DNA of 64,000 bases. It comes from Nitrospira sp. SG-bin1. GTDB taxonomy: Bacteria; Nitrospirota; Nitrospiria; Nitrospirales; Nitrospiraceae. This document shows, one piece after another, positions 22,915 to 32,766 of the stretch (its first letter is position 1; each line of letters starts with the position of its first letter). Below the pieces are notes generated by a model, which worked only from the letters and a program-made list of their open reading frames with translations, was not told where the DNA came from and ran no database searches. A program made the position numbers and the translations under genes. The stretch is from positions 84,099-148,098 of the forward strand of contig LVWS01000018.1 in NCBI GenBank assembly GCA_002083365.1. Direction: 5' to 3'.

Positions 22915-25701
22915 GTGCCCAACCCTCTGCCCCCCAATCCCACGACCAATCACCTCATCATCGAAGGGGCGCGGCAGAACAATCTCAAGAACATCTCGCT
23001 GCAGATTCCTCACAATCAGGTGACGGCCATTACCGGTGTGTCGGGATCCGGCAAATCCTCGCTTGCGTTCGACACGATCTTTGCGGAAGGCCAATGGCGC
23101 TATGTCGAGTCGCTCTCGACCTACGCCCGCATGTTTCTCGACAAGGTGGCTCGTCCGGATGTAGATCGCCTGATCAATGTGCGGCCGGCCATTGCGATCG
23201 AACAGAAGAATCAGGTCCGATCGGCCCGCTCGACGGTCGGCACGACGACGGAAATTTCTGACCTGCTACGTCTGCTCTTCGCCAAGATCGGCAAACCCAC
23301 CTGTCCCGATTGCAAGCAGGAAGCCCGTTCATTTCAGCCCGACACAGTCGCGGACGATCTACTCGAGCGATGGCCCGATGCCAGGGCGATGGTGCTGTCT
23401 CCGATCGCGACGCCATCGCGCAAAGAAGAAGCTGCCATGGTTGAATCACTGCTGCCCCGCGGCTTTACCAGGATCAAAGCAGGCGATGACATCATCGATT
23501 TGCACGATGTCGAAGCGCCATCACTCCATAGGTCCTCCCCCCTCTTCATCGTCCTTGATCGCCTGGTAATCCGGCAAGACAACCGCGCGCGGCTCGTCGA
23601 AGCCATCGAAACGGCCTTTCGTGAAGGAGAGGGTCGCTGCTCCATCGAGCTCATCGGTCATGGGCTTCAGTCGTACAGTACGAACTTTCTCTGCCAACGG
23701 TGCGGACGCACGTTCGAGCCCTTGCGGCCGATTCTTTTTTCGTTCAATCATCCGCTCGGCGCCTGCCCGGAATGCAAAGGGTTCGGCAATGTGTTGCGAT
23801 ACGATCCGGAGCTGGTGATCCCCGACCCTTCGAAGTCCTTGGCCCAAGGAGCCGTCGAACCCTGGAGTAAACCGAGCTCCGCCTGGTGGCAGAAGCAGAT
23901 GTTGACGGCGATGAAACGGCGCGGAATCGACGTCGACGTTCCGTTTACATCGCTGCCGGCGGACCAGCAGCGCTTGCTCTGGGAAGGCGACAAATTCTTC
24001 GACGGGATCAACGATTTCTTCGAGTACCTCGAAGGCAAGCGGTACAAGCTCCACGTCCGTGTCTTCCTCAGCCGCTACCGCACGCCTTTTGATTGCCCCG
24101 GTTGCCATGGCAGCCGACTGAAACCGGATGCGCTCTTTGTCAAGATCGCTGGATGCGATATCCATCAGACGACGGAGCAAACGGTCGAGAGCCTTGTGAA
24201 TTGGATGAACCGCCTGCCTCTGCGACAATCCGACCGGGAAATCGCAGCCGATATCCTTCGACAGCTCACAGCAAAACTGAGCTTTCTTCAACGGGTCGGC
24301 CTAGGGTACCTGACGCTCAATCGGCAAACGAAGACCCTCTCCGGCGGCGAGGCCCAGCGGGTGGCGCTCGCCAATCAGCTAGGATCTCGGCTCGTCGGCA
24401 CCCTGTACGTCCTCGACGAACCGACGATCGGCCTTCATCCCAGGGATACGGATCTCTTGGCCGGCATCCTCCGTGATCTGGCCCACACTGGCAACACGGT
24501 CATCGTCGTCGAGCATGATCACCGCATGATCGAGTCGGCCGACTATCTTGTCGAACTCGGTCCTCACTCCGGCGAAAAAGGAGGCGAGATCGTGTGTGCC
24601 GCGCCGACGCGGAAATTCATCCAGGACCGCCGGGCGACCACCGCCCGATACCTGCGCGGCGAAGACCACATTCCCCTGCCGAGCAAGCGGCGCTCCGGCA
24701 ACGGCAAGATGCTGGTGATCGCCGGGGCGGCGGAGCACAACTTGAAAGATCTGTTCGTCCGCATTCCCCTCGGCATGCTCGTCTGTGTGACCGGCGTCTC
24801 CGGTTCAGGCAAGAGCACCTTGGTGGAAGATACGCTCTACCGATCCGTCGCCCGGGCCTTCCGTGTGGAATCCCTTCCCATGGGGCGGTTTAAGGCGATC
24901 AAAGGGATCGAGCATCTCACAGGTGTTCGGTTGATCGACCAACAACCGATTGGGCGCACCCCGCGATCCAACCCGATTACGTACCTGAAAGCGTTCGATG
25001 ATATCCGTCGGCTCTTCGCGTCGGAACGGGACGCGCTCCGACAGGGATTCCCCCCCGGCCACTTTTCGTTCAATGCCGTCGGCGGCCGTTGCGAGCGTTG
25101 CGAAGGCAGCGGCGTTGAAAAGCTGGAAATGTATTTTTTTGAAGACATCTATGCACCCTGCGAGGTCTGCGAAGGCAACCGTTTCAAACCCGACGTGTTG
25201 AAGATTCGTTACCGCGGCAAGAATATCTCTGACGTCCTTACTATGACGGTGGAGGAAGCCTTCTCCTTCTTCGCCGGGACACCCAAGCTGCAGGACAAAC
25301 TGCATCTCCTTGCCTCCATCGGGCTTGGGTACCTCCGTCTGGGCCAGTCAGCCACCACACTGTCCGGCGGCGAGGCCCAGCGTCTCAAGATCGCCGCTGA
25401 ATTGAAGGACGCTTCCGCTAGGGATATGCTCTATATCATGGATGAGCCGACCACCGGCCTGCATTTTGACGACATCAAGAAACTCCTCGCCGTCCTGCAC
25501 CAACTCGTCAATGCCGGCAACACGCTGGTCGTCGTCGAGCACAACTTGGATGTCATCAAGTCCGCCGACTGGATCATCGACCTCGGCCCGGAAGGGGGGG
25601 CTGCCGGAGGATACATTATGGCCGAAGGCCGACCGGAACAGGTCGCCAAAGTTCAGGCGTCACATACCGGAAAGTTCCTCGCAGAGACCTTAGAGAAATA
25701 G
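22915..25701 (+). CDS. uvrA: Excinuclease ABC subunit UvrA
   Basis: 928 residues from the GTG at 22915, which has AGGAG 8 bp upstream; an ATG at 22882 and a TTG at 22855 are in frame but lack a site. UvrA scans DNA for lesions and loads UvrB. It has two ABC ATPase modules: Walker A GVSGSGKSS and GVSGSGKST, signatures LSGGEAQRVALA and LSGGEAQRLKIA, Walker B VLDEPTIGLHPRD and IMDEPTTGLHFDD. Zinc modules show as CPDC, CQRC...CPEC and CERC...CEVC. Length and UvrB-binding region fit the full-length class. uvrB is 9 kb away on the other strand. Confidence 0.96.
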   Translation: MPNPLPPNPTTNHLIIEGARQNNLKNISLQIPHNQVTAITGVSGSGKSSLAFDTIFAEGQWRYVESLSTYARMFLDKVARPDVDRLINVRPAIAIEQKNQVRSARSTVGTTTEISDLLRLLFAKIGKPTCPDCKQEARSFQPDTVADDLLERWPDARAMVLSPIATPSRKEEAAMVESLLPRGFTRIKAGDDIIDLHDVEAPSLHRSSPLFIVLDRLVIRQDNRARLVEAIETAFREGEGRCSIELIGHGLQSYSTNFLCQRCGRTFEPLRPILFSFNHPLGACPECKGFGNVLRYDPELVIPDPSKSLAQGAVEPWSKPSSAWWQKQMLTAMKRRGIDVDVPFTSLPADQQRLLWEGDKFFDGINDFFEYLEGKRYKLHVRVFLSRYRTPFDCPGCHGSRLKPDALFVKIAGCDIHQTTEQTVESLVNWMNRLPLRQSDREIAADILRQLTAKLSFLQRVGLGYLTLNRQTKTLSGGEAQRVALANQLGSRLVGTLYVLDEPTIGLHPRDTDLLAGILRDLAHTGNTVIVVEHDHRMIESADYLVELGPHSGEKGGEIVCAAPTRKFIQDRRATTARYLRGEDHIPLPSKRRSGNGKMLVIAGAAEHNLKDLFVRIPLGMLVCVTGVSGSGKSTLVEDTLYRSVARAFRVESLPMGRFKAIKGIEHLTGVRLIDQQPIGRTPRSNPITYLKAFDDIRRLFASERDALRQGFPPGHFSFNAVGGRCERCEGSGVEKLEMYFFEDIYAPCEVCEGNRFKPDVLKIRYRGKNISDVLTMTVEEAFSFFAGTPKLQDKLHLLASIGLGYLRLGQSATTLSGGEAQRLKIAAELKDASARDMLYIMDEPTTGLHFDDIKKLLAVLHQLVNAGNTLVVVEHNLDVIKSADWIIDLGPEGGAAGGYIMAEGRPEQVAKVQASHTGKFLAETLEK

Positions 25702-25871
25702 CAGCAACCAACTCGTCCAGATCAATAATGACTGCCGTTTTGTTTCGAAACACTCGACTGGGCAATGAGCATTACTCAATGCCTGATACTGATCGGTGGC
25801 CATGTGCCACGTCATTAGCCGTCACTGGCAGATGCCCTCTCAATATTACTTGTGCGGTTTAGCCCCCATCC

Positions 25872-26768
25872 CTAACTGTTGCTTCCGCTCTCGCGTTGTT
25901 CCGTCTCCCACTCCCAATCACAGAAAATGTGCGTTCCCTTTTCGATGTTTGAGATGGACTTGGTGGTCAGAATTCCATCCTGGTACGAGAACTCGACTGG
26001 CTCTTTGGGACCGTCTTTTGACCGCTTGAGGGAGACGGCCGGCGTTCCTCTGATGCGAAAGGGAGTCTCCCGTTTCTGGGTGGCCACATGGGAGAAATCG
26101 AAGATTACGACCGCTTCATCTGCTGGATACTCGAAGTGCACGCCTCCATCGCTCTCGTATTTGTGACCTGATGGATTGAACTGAAAGCCATTGTAATAGT
26201 GGTAGGCGACCGTCAGATAGTCTCGTTTAGAAATGTCGAGCGTATAACTCAGATGTTTGAACCCCGACTGCTCGTAGTGATGGAGATCGAACTCGGCGGA
26301 TGGGGGGACAATCGGCGTTACATTGACAATGCCGGACGAATGGCCTTCAAGGGGGACCCTGTTCGCATGTGATCCTTTTAGGTAAAAGGTCTTCAGATAG
26401 AGCGCTTCGTCGTACAGCGGGATTTCTTGTTCGATTGCATGGCCGGCAAGGCGAAGCTTTTTCATGTACAAGGGTTTTTCGCCCTGCTCCCGGTCTCGAA
26501 AGACAAGAATTTTGGCGTAGATGACTGCTCGGTGAATCGCAATCGGATGGCTCGAATTGGGTGAGTTCTCTTTCTTAGTAACCCATTCGCCGAACCAATT
26601 GGCACCGATCAGACCTGCAAAGATAGTTGCAAGAGAAGTCCAAACAATTTCCGCGAATTTGGACTGTATCAGGCTGCCTTGTTGTGCACCTGCCGCAGGT
26701 TGGGCCTCATTGTCCTGAGACAGGTGCTCTTCGGAGTTTTGGACCGAACCTTGGATCGTGGTGCTCAT
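25872..26768 (-). CDS. Membrane-anchored protein of unknown function
   Basis: 298 residues. A polar Gln-rich N-terminus (1-38) is followed by one membrane helix (about 40-62, IVWTSLATIFAGLIGANWFG) and a large extracytoplasmic domain with many aromatic residues, probably beta-rich (HYEQSGFKHLSYTLDISKRD, YHYYNGFQFNPSGHKY). No lipobox and no Cys pairs. The ATG at 26768 is the first in frame. No family recognised; large intergenic gaps on both sides suggest an isolated, possibly acquired gene. Confidence 0.6.
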   Translation of the reverse strand: MSTTIQGSVQNSEEHLSQDNEAQPAAGAQQGSLIQSKFAEIVWTSLATIFAGLIGANWFGEWVTKKENSPNSSHPIAIHRAVIYAKILVFRDREQGEKPLYMKKLRLAGHAIEQEIPLYDEALYLKTFYLKGSHANRVPLEGHSSGIVNVTPIVPPSAEFDLHHYEQSGFKHLSYTLDISKRDYLTVAYHYYNGFQFNPSGHKYESDGGVHFEYPADEAVVIFDFSHVATQKRETPFRIRGTPAVSLKRSKDGPKEPVEFSYQDGILTTKSISNIEKGTHIFCDWEWETEQRESGSNS

Positions 26769-27607
26769 GATAGAAGCTCTCGGTCGAGACGTGATTTCGA
26801 GATGTCCGGGACTACCTCATGCTGATGAAGGAAGCAGGATGCTTGCCAAACTCATGGAGAATTGCAATCGCAACGTGGTCGGTAAGGAGAAGCTGGATAT
26901 TTTTGTACTTTAAGAGTGATGCGTCCTACCGAGTAACGCTATAAGCACTACCCCGACCGCGCTCGTCACAGATGCGTGTATCAACAAAGATTCATGAGAT
27001 GTATCTCTTCCGATCCGAATGAAGTTATGAAATGCTCATGCCCTGGCAAACGAAGTAGCGTCAGGCAACGCTCCCAAGTGTTGTGAATAGCAGGGGGCTT
27101 TAACGTATGCTATTCGGCGGTAAGGCGCTGGCTTAGGGAGGAGAAACCTATGGAAGATCGCAAGCGCTAACTCTGTACCTGAGAGACTATCACTGCGGGT
27201 GTTTCGGATTGTTATGCCTATAGTTCAGCCGTCAGCTTCATCTGCAGATACGTCTTTCTGGCAGAATCATGAGAAGACTCGGATCGACCCGCCAAAGGGC
27301 CACGCGACTAGAGTGTGGTCCAAGGACTCACGAATGAGCTGCATGGGATGCGCGTCCTGGACCCGTGTCTCAGGCGAAAGATCGCTGAAGAACCCTTGTT
27401 GAGTAGCATCGACATGAGATGTATCATGAAAGAAATGAAGATCGGCGATACAAGAGACTGAAGGCTCTGCAGAAGCCCAGGACGATGGCGTTCGAGATAA
27501 AAGTGGCTGAGGCGAGCTTCTTCCCGCACTGGTTGCCGACCTCTTTGTCTTGCCGGATGCAAAGCGGTCCGGCCGGGAAACGCCGGCCGGACCTTGACTA
27601 ACACGAG
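26769..27607. other. Gene-poor spacer (839 bp) with one minimal open frame
   Basis: No credible protein gene was seen on either strand; the open frames here lack family resemblance and good starts. One detail: a strong ribosome-binding site GGGAGGAG (about 27136-27143) precedes ATG GAA GAT CGC AAG CGC TAA (27150-27170), a six-codon frame. The terminator hairpin of the peroxidase gene lies at 27566-27593. The rest shows nothing recognisable. Confidence 0.5.
27566..27593 (-). terminator. Hairpin after the haem peroxidase gene
   Basis: GGTCCGGCCGG (27566-27576) and its perfect complement (27583-27593) enclose a 6-base loop, 15 bp beyond the peroxidase stop. On the minus strand it is followed by GCTTTGC, a weak T tract. 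Confidence 0.6.
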
Positions 27608-29041
27608 CTAGTCGTCACCTTCCAGTTTACTGACGTCCTCTGATTCAATCTCGTTGGAACCAGATAGATCGAGCGCATAGTTCACGAGATCGCTGGCTGT
27701 GAAACGTCCGTTTTTGCCCAACGTCGGAATCCATTCCGGATCTTGCCAGAGATAGGACGCCTTGTCGGCTAACAAGCACGCGATAAACGTGCGTGCGACA
27801 ATGGCTGCACCCGCTCCGGCCAGACGACGCCCTTTGGCTCTGACCTCGCCTTCGCGCAAGACATAGAACCACAAGGGTGCCGGACCCGAGCCGACTTTGG
27901 TTCCATTCGTGGTCCAAATTTCATTTTCGCTCAGCCGCTTCGGAATACAGAGACGTCGAGCGACATGCTGCCCGGCCGGAAGTCGCATATCGATACCACG
28001 CTGAAGATTCCGCGTCGCCAGCGAGCGGAATTTGTCCGGTGTTCCTGGCGGTACCACGCCGTCCGGCAGCCGAAGCATGACACGGGACAGTTTAGTATCC
28101 ACAAGCTTGCTTGGCTGTGCAGATGGACCGAAGAAGGTATTCCACTCGATTCTGAGCTCAGGTGGGATCGGACGGAAACCTCGGAGATCTCCCACCGAGT
28201 TGGGAATCGATGGGTCGTCCGGGAACAACGCCGCAGCCCGAATACCACCGGTCCGTCCGAGCAAGTAACCGGGACGCGTTTGGCTGTGGCCGAACCGATA
28301 GGCGGCCACGCTGAACTCGACCGGCATGAAGGCGTGGTCTTTGAACTCAAACGACGGATAGGCAACCGTGTTGGGCACCAACTTGCTGCCGCAAATGCGT
28401 GGCAGGAATTCGTTCACGACGAGCCACTGGTAATGCCATCGAACGAGTTTCTGTGCCGCCTCGAACCGCTCCCGGCCAACCGGCATGCCGGCAAATTCTT
28501 TTTCGAAGACTTGGTTGTGGAACTTAAGCCAAATCAGGTGCAGCTGCGCGATGATCGCATTTTCATCGTTCCGAGGATCGCCGATCAGTGCGGTACCCTG
28601 GGAATTGCGAGGCAGATCGTTCCCGTCCGGCGAAAGGAGCAATCGGAACGGCTTGTCGCGGTCGTAGAGGTGTGGTTGCACCGCCGGACCCAACCCATAC
28701 ACTGAGTCGAGCTCGAGTGCTGGGGTGCGGAAGTTGATGGTCGCGGTGACATCAACCTGCTGCTCGAGCTGAGACGTGGTATCAAGGGTCAGGTCATGAT
28801 CGATAAACTGACCCAGAAAGGTGTATCCCGCCTTAATCCGTAGGTTATTCTGGCTGGTATCGCCGGGGCCAGGATTACCACCATCCATCGCGCCATCGAC
28901 CTTTCCCAGCTCGACCGGACCCGGATCGAAAGCCGTCAGTGAGCGAAGCTCAGGAAACATGCGGCCGAACCGACCCGGTTGATTGAAACGCCCTAAAGGG
29001 ACGTTAAGCCCCCGGTCATCAAAGCCATGTAAGCACTGCAT
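27608..29041 (-). CDS. Animal-type haem peroxidase
   Basis: 477 residues of the peroxidase-cyclooxygenase superfamily. The distal haem motif GQFIDHD lies near residue 77; the proximal histidine is in AAYRFGHSQTRPGY near 245; NEFLPRICG and LIGDPRNDEN are further family blocks. No signal peptide is visible at the ATG at 29041, which follows AAGGAGGG. Bacterial members are scattered and probably acquired laterally. They may generate hypohalous acid or oxidise phenolics; the substrate cannot be read from sequence. It stands alone between two large spacers. Confidence 0.9.
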   Translation of the reverse strand: MQCLHGFDDRGLNVPLGRFNQPGRFGRMFPELRSLTAFDPGPVELGKVDGAMDGGNPGPGDTSQNNLRIKAGYTFLGQFIDHDLTLDTTSQLEQQVDVTATINFRTPALELDSVYGLGPAVQPHLYDRDKPFRLLLSPDGNDLPRNSQGTALIGDPRNDENAIIAQLHLIWLKFHNQVFEKEFAGMPVGRERFEAAQKLVRWHYQWLVVNEFLPRICGSKLVPNTVAYPSFEFKDHAFMPVEFSVAAYRFGHSQTRPGYLLGRTGGIRAAALFPDDPSIPNSVGDLRGFRPIPPELRIEWNTFFGPSAQPSKLVDTKLSRVMLRLPDGVVPPGTPDKFRSLATRNLQRGIDMRLPAGQHVARRLCIPKRLSENEIWTTNGTKVGSGPAPLWFYVLREGEVRAKGRRLAGAGAAIVARTFIACLLADKASYLWQDPEWIPTLGKNGRFTASDLVNYALDLSGSNEIESEDVSKLEGDD

Positions 29042-29639
29042 AGCGACCCTCCTTATGGTGAAAATAATAGTGATGTGAGTGAATACGACTTCGTTGAGTC
29101 GTTCGAGCGAGCTCTCATCTCCTCCGGTTCACGCGTCGCAATTCAGGGCAGCCTCGTCGAGTGAACCGGTAAAGAAAGGATGTGACTCAACTCGTGTGCA
29201 TCTTTCCATCCGACAGCAAGCGAGATGCCATTGCAGAGGAATGCTCACCGACCATCTATACAAGCGGTCTGATCTCTTTACTTTCAGCCGTATACGGTTT
29301 TAAGAACGGCCACCCCGTGTGATGCGTACCGTTCCAATCACATACACATGTATCAAATCAGATTCAGGCGGTGTATCGAATCGGATGACCAGAACACATT
29401 GTTGTCTATGGTTCAAAACAGAATAACGGGAATTGCGGCACCTTACCTTGGCGCCTACACCGCGCTTCTACTTGTAAATATACCAGTATAGTTACCAGTG
29501 AAGACTCAGTACTGGCCCTACAGAGAGATCCAGCAAGATACTGGTGCTGTGAGAAGCGACGATGTGGATCTCGGTCATCGACTCGGATGGATAAGAGCCG
29601 ACCGTGGATAGTGAAGCCCTCGCTCCGTGACGCTGGCAA
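29042..29639. other. Spacer (598 bp) with no gene recognised
   Basis: It contains the strong ribosome-binding site of the peroxidase gene (AAGGAGGG, near 29050). Otherwise no coding frame, repeat or RNA could be supported. The stretch 29330-29480 is AT-richer than its surroundings. Confidence 0.5.
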
Positions 29640-31019
29640 CTACTCGTGCGGTTTGTTGACCTGTGGCGCCGGCTCTTCGCTGGCCAGCTTCTTATGCAGA
29701 TACTTCTTACTCGCCATCGTGATGAGGAAGGCCAGCCCGATGGCGATCGGAACGAAAACCGCTGAGGCGAGGTTCGCGTTGCCGAGCCAGCCCACTTCGG
29801 ATAATCCTTTGAAGATATACCCCGCCAGGCCGGCCAGATAATACGCGATCACGATCACCGACAAGCCTTCGACCGTGTGTTGCAGAATCACTTGGCTCTT
29901 GGTCGTTTTGTCCACGCTTTGAAGCAGGGCGAGGTTTTGCGATTCCAGGATCAAGTCGATGCGGGCCCGAATGATCGCGATGATGCCCTCGAATCCGCCT
30001 CGGAGCGTATCGATACGGCGTAAGAGCTGTTGATACCCTTCCGCGACTCCCGTAATCCCACCCAGGACATAGTCGGAAATCGGACGGTACGAGTCCATCG
30101 CATGCTCGGCGATGGACCCCAACGTCGTGTGCACTATCTTGTCGTAGGGGAGCGACGCGGACAGCTCGAAGTGAAGTTTCCCCGCCATGCGGTTGGTCTT
30201 CAGCAAATCCTGCGTCAGCGTATTCAGCCAGCGCTGCAAGGTCTGGGAGTCGGCGTGTCCAATGTGCTGAGTAATGATCTCCCGTTGTTTCAGATGAACC
30301 TGCTCGAACTTATAGACTTGATCGATGGCGGCAGAGAACAGCGGCTTTTGCATCAATAACAAATGATAATAAGTCTCGATCCGCACAATGGCATCCACAA
30401 TGTCTTTCAGGCGTGAGGAATCGCCTTGGGACGGTCCGATACTGACCCAGTACCGTTCTCGTCCCTGCGTATCCGGTGTAAAACTCGTCACGACGCATGT
30501 TTGCTCGTTGAAGACTCGGCTGCCGTATAAAACGGGCCCGGGCATCAGTTCGCGTAGGTCGCTCCGCGACGGCAACAAACCCGTCACGAGTAGAATGTCC
30601 AAGCGGCACACCACCGACCCAAGCGGCTCCAGGGGAAACGTGTAATCCGGAAACGCCAGCGCGCCGAAGGTCACCGCCCCTGTCACCGGCGAAGGCACGT
30701 GCCAGAGTTGATAATTGTAGTATTCCGTATGTGCTTGCCAGATAAGGATGAGCCGATCGCCGTTTTCCGATTCCTTCACCCCGTAGCCGAAATTATCCCG
30801 AAGCTCGATCGTCTCGGCCGGAACCTTGAAATATCCCAAGAGCGACTGGAATTCCGATCGACTGGCCGGACGTTGCGTCGGCGGGTCAGACATGCGGAAT
30901 GCTTCATAATGCACGTGAGCCGGTGCACGGAGCCATCTCCCGATCGGCTGGTGAGGGCGTTCATGCAACTTTCTCAAGAACGCTTCGGTTGCCGCCTGAG
31001 ATCCCTCCGGCTGACCCAT
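29640..31019 (-). CDS. DUF3422 family membrane protein
   Basis: 459 residues. The N-terminal cytoplasmic-type domain shows LHERPHQPIGRWLRAPAHVHYEAF (about 17-40), a hallmark of DUF3422. A helical middle (about 220-380) and two C-terminal membrane helices (about 386-408 and 418-440) follow, with a Lys-rich tail. The ATG at 31019 is preceded by AGGGAGGGAAGG; upstream in-frame codons to 31136 do not fit the family. Function unknown; homologues occur across proteobacteria. Confidence 0.85.
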   Translation of the reverse strand: MGQPEGSQAATEAFLRKLHERPHQPIGRWLRAPAHVHYEAFRMSDPPTQRPASRSEFQSLLGYFKVPAETIELRDNFGYGVKESENGDRLILIWQAHTEYYNYQLWHVPSPVTGAVTFGALAFPDYTFPLEPLGSVVCRLDILLVTGLLPSRSDLRELMPGPVLYGSRVFNEQTCVVTSFTPDTQGRERYWVSIGPSQGDSSRLKDIVDAIVRIETYYHLLLMQKPLFSAAIDQVYKFEQVHLKQREIITQHIGHADSQTLQRWLNTLTQDLLKTNRMAGKLHFELSASLPYDKIVHTTLGSIAEHAMDSYRPISDYVLGGITGVAEGYQQLLRRIDTLRGGFEGIIAIIRARIDLILESQNLALLQSVDKTTKSQVILQHTVEGLSVIVIAYYLAGLAGYIFKGLSEVGWLGNANLASAVFVPIAIGLAFLITMASKKYLHKKLASEEPAPQVNKPHE

Positions 31020-31243
31020 GTCCTTCCCTCCCTGTGCTGCATCATTGTCGGCCCGAATCCGCCGTCTTCTCGACCTTCGCACCTGCCATCTGGGTAAAAG
31101 GGCAGCAGGATCTTCGGAAACCCTCATGGACGACACTGCGATGAACAGCCGTGCCCGAGTGACGGCACCATGACCCTAGCATCCGGCACGGGAAGCTTCA
31201 ACGATGATATGGCGGACGCTGATACCGGAACGGCTCAAGGCGC

Positions 31244-31804
31244 TCAGTTGCAGGAAGGATCGAATGGCATCTCGGCATAGGCTTGATAGTCATCTCCAAG
31301 GGTGCGGACGATATCTCCCCAGACTCGCGTCGGCTCTTTTTCAAACACCGCGTGAGGGTCCGCCGGCAACAAGATCCATGACCCGGTCTTCATTTCTTGT
31401 TCAAGCTGGCCCGGCCCCCATCCCGAATATCCTAAATAGGCGCGGAAAGATTCCGTCGTCCCGGCCCCGGTGAGAATGCGCTCGACCATGCCGAGGTCTC
31501 CGCCAAGACAGACGCCGTCGAATACGTGGTGCGAGTTGTCCGGAAATTGATCGCCTCGATAGAGCAGCATGACTTGATTCGTCTGCACGGGCCCTCCGGC
31601 ATAGAGCACATGGCCTGATCCCTCGATCACTGGAATCTGCGGCAAGGCTTCGGAAATGGACATGGCCGTGGGGCGATTCACGATGACACCCAGAGCACCT
31701 TCCGGCCCATGTTCGCACAGCAGGACGACGGTCTGGCGGAAATTCGGATCTCGTAGGCTGGGGGTCGCAATCAGAAAAATGCCTTTGCGCAGTTCGGTAC
31801 CCAT
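31244..31804 (-). CDS. YqgE/AlgH family protein
   Basis: 186 residues with the UPF0301 pattern: GIFLIATPSLRDPNFRQTVVLLCEHGPEGALGVIVNRP near the N-terminus, YAGGPV, and AYLGYSGWGPGQLEQE near residue 130. Members are cytoplasmic and of uncertain function; AlgH was linked to alginate control in Pseudomonas. The ATG at 31804 matches the family start. It follows the C-N hydrolase gene by 74 bp in the same direction. Confidence 0.93.
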   Translation of the reverse strand: MGTELRKGIFLIATPSLRDPNFRQTVVLLCEHGPEGALGVIVNRPTAMSISEALPQIPVIEGSGHVLYAGGPVQTNQVMLLYRGDQFPDNSHHVFDGVCLGGDLGMVERILTGAGTTESFRAYLGYSGWGPGQLEQEMKTGSWILLPADPHAVFEKEPTRVWGDIVRTLGDDYQAYAEMPFDPSCN

Positions 31805-31878
31805 GAAAGAAATCCTACCCTGCCCACGCAACTTGCGCAAGCGCGCCGCTTCTCCCGGCAAGACATCAGACGTAAGGG

Positions 31879-32670
31879 TTACATCTTGTACAACGACGTG
31901 CGGCGGTCGCGAAGCAGATCGTTGTAGCGATTCAAGCTTTTGTCGCGGGCTTGCGCAGGCTCGATCTCAACGATGGTCAGTTCTTCTTGGTCACGAGACG
32001 CACGATGCTGAATGATTCCCTTGGGCGTGACCACTTCGCTCTGGCCGATGTAAGTCAGCCGCTCTTTCCCCCCCCGCGCTTCGCTGCCGATACGATTGCA
32101 CGTGACGGCAAAGACGCGATTCTCAAGGCATCGAACCGGCATGGAATCGGGGCAGTTCGGCAAGACCAGATTGGAAGGATGACAGATGATGTCCGCCCCT
32201 TGCACCGCCAACGTCCGCGCAGCCTCCGGATAGTACCAATCGAAACAGATCATGACACCGATCCTCGCGAGCCCGATGTCCCAGACGAGAAATCCCGAGT
32301 CGCCCGGAGCAAAGAATTGCGTCTCTTCGTAAAAGAGATGCGTCTTCCGATAGCACCCGAGAAAGCCGGAGGGTCCCACGACGACGGCGGAGTTGTAGCA
32401 ACAGAGAGCGGATCGCTCAGGAAGTCCGGCCACGAGATGCATCTTGCGGCGTCTTGCGATGTCGGCGAGACGGCGCACCGTCGGGCCGTCGGGAACCGGC
32501 TCAGCGAGCCTCCGAGCTTCCTCCCCTGAAAGAAATTGATACCCAGACGCGAACAATTCCGGCAGCACGATGAGATCGGCCTCCGCCTGTTCCAACCTGG
32601 CCGTCACGACATCGAGATTCTGAGCCACCTCACCGAACTGTGGGTTGAACTGATAAAACCCGACTCGCAC
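31879..32670 (-). CDS. Carbon-nitrogen hydrolase (nitrilase superfamily)
   Basis: 263 residues. The Glu-Lys-Cys triad is visible: E38 in VLPELFASGY, K109 in YRKTHLFY and C142 in MICFDWYYPE. It hydrolyses an amide or nitrile; the cluster resembles omega-amidase and N-carbamoyl-type amidases, but the substrate is not clear. The start is a GTG at 32670 with GGGAG seven bases upstream; an earlier TTG at 32694 would add eight residues. A large palindrome separates it from smbP. Confidence 0.88.
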   Translation of the reverse strand: MRVGFYQFNPQFGEVAQNLDVVTARLEQAEADLIVLPELFASGYQFLSGEEARRLAEPVPDGPTVRRLADIARRRKMHLVAGLPERSALCCYNSAVVVGPSGFLGCYRKTHLFYEETQFFAPGDSGFLVWDIGLARIGVMICFDWYYPEAARTLAVQGADIICHPSNLVLPNCPDSMPVRCLENRVFAVTCNRIGSEARGGKERLTYIGQSEVVTPKGIIQHRASRDQEELTIVEIEPAQARDKSLNRYNDLLRDRRTSLYKM

Positions 32671-32693
32671 GACACACTCCCGCGTTATACACA

Positions 32694-32725
32694 AAGCGGG
32701 CAGAGACTATAGTCTCTGCCCGCTT
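32694..32725. terminator. 32-bp perfect palindrome between smbP and the C-N hydrolase gene
   Basis: Arms of 16 bp (AAGCGGGCAGAGACTA and its complement) meet with no spacer. It is located 42 bp past the smbP stop, so it likely terminates smbP and may work in both directions. No long T tract follows. Confidence 0.65.
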
Positions 32726-32766
32726 CAACAAAGGCACCGTAGCAGCAACCGTAGCTGGTCGATAAC

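Noticed and set aside
27199..27402. 67-codon open frame in the 26.8-27.6 kb spacer
   Set aside because: No ribosome-binding site, no recognisable fold, and composition like random GC-rich DNA.
29406..29639. 77-codon open frame before the DUF3422 gene
   Set aside because: No family resemblance and no good start. It overlaps an AT-richer spacer without coding character.
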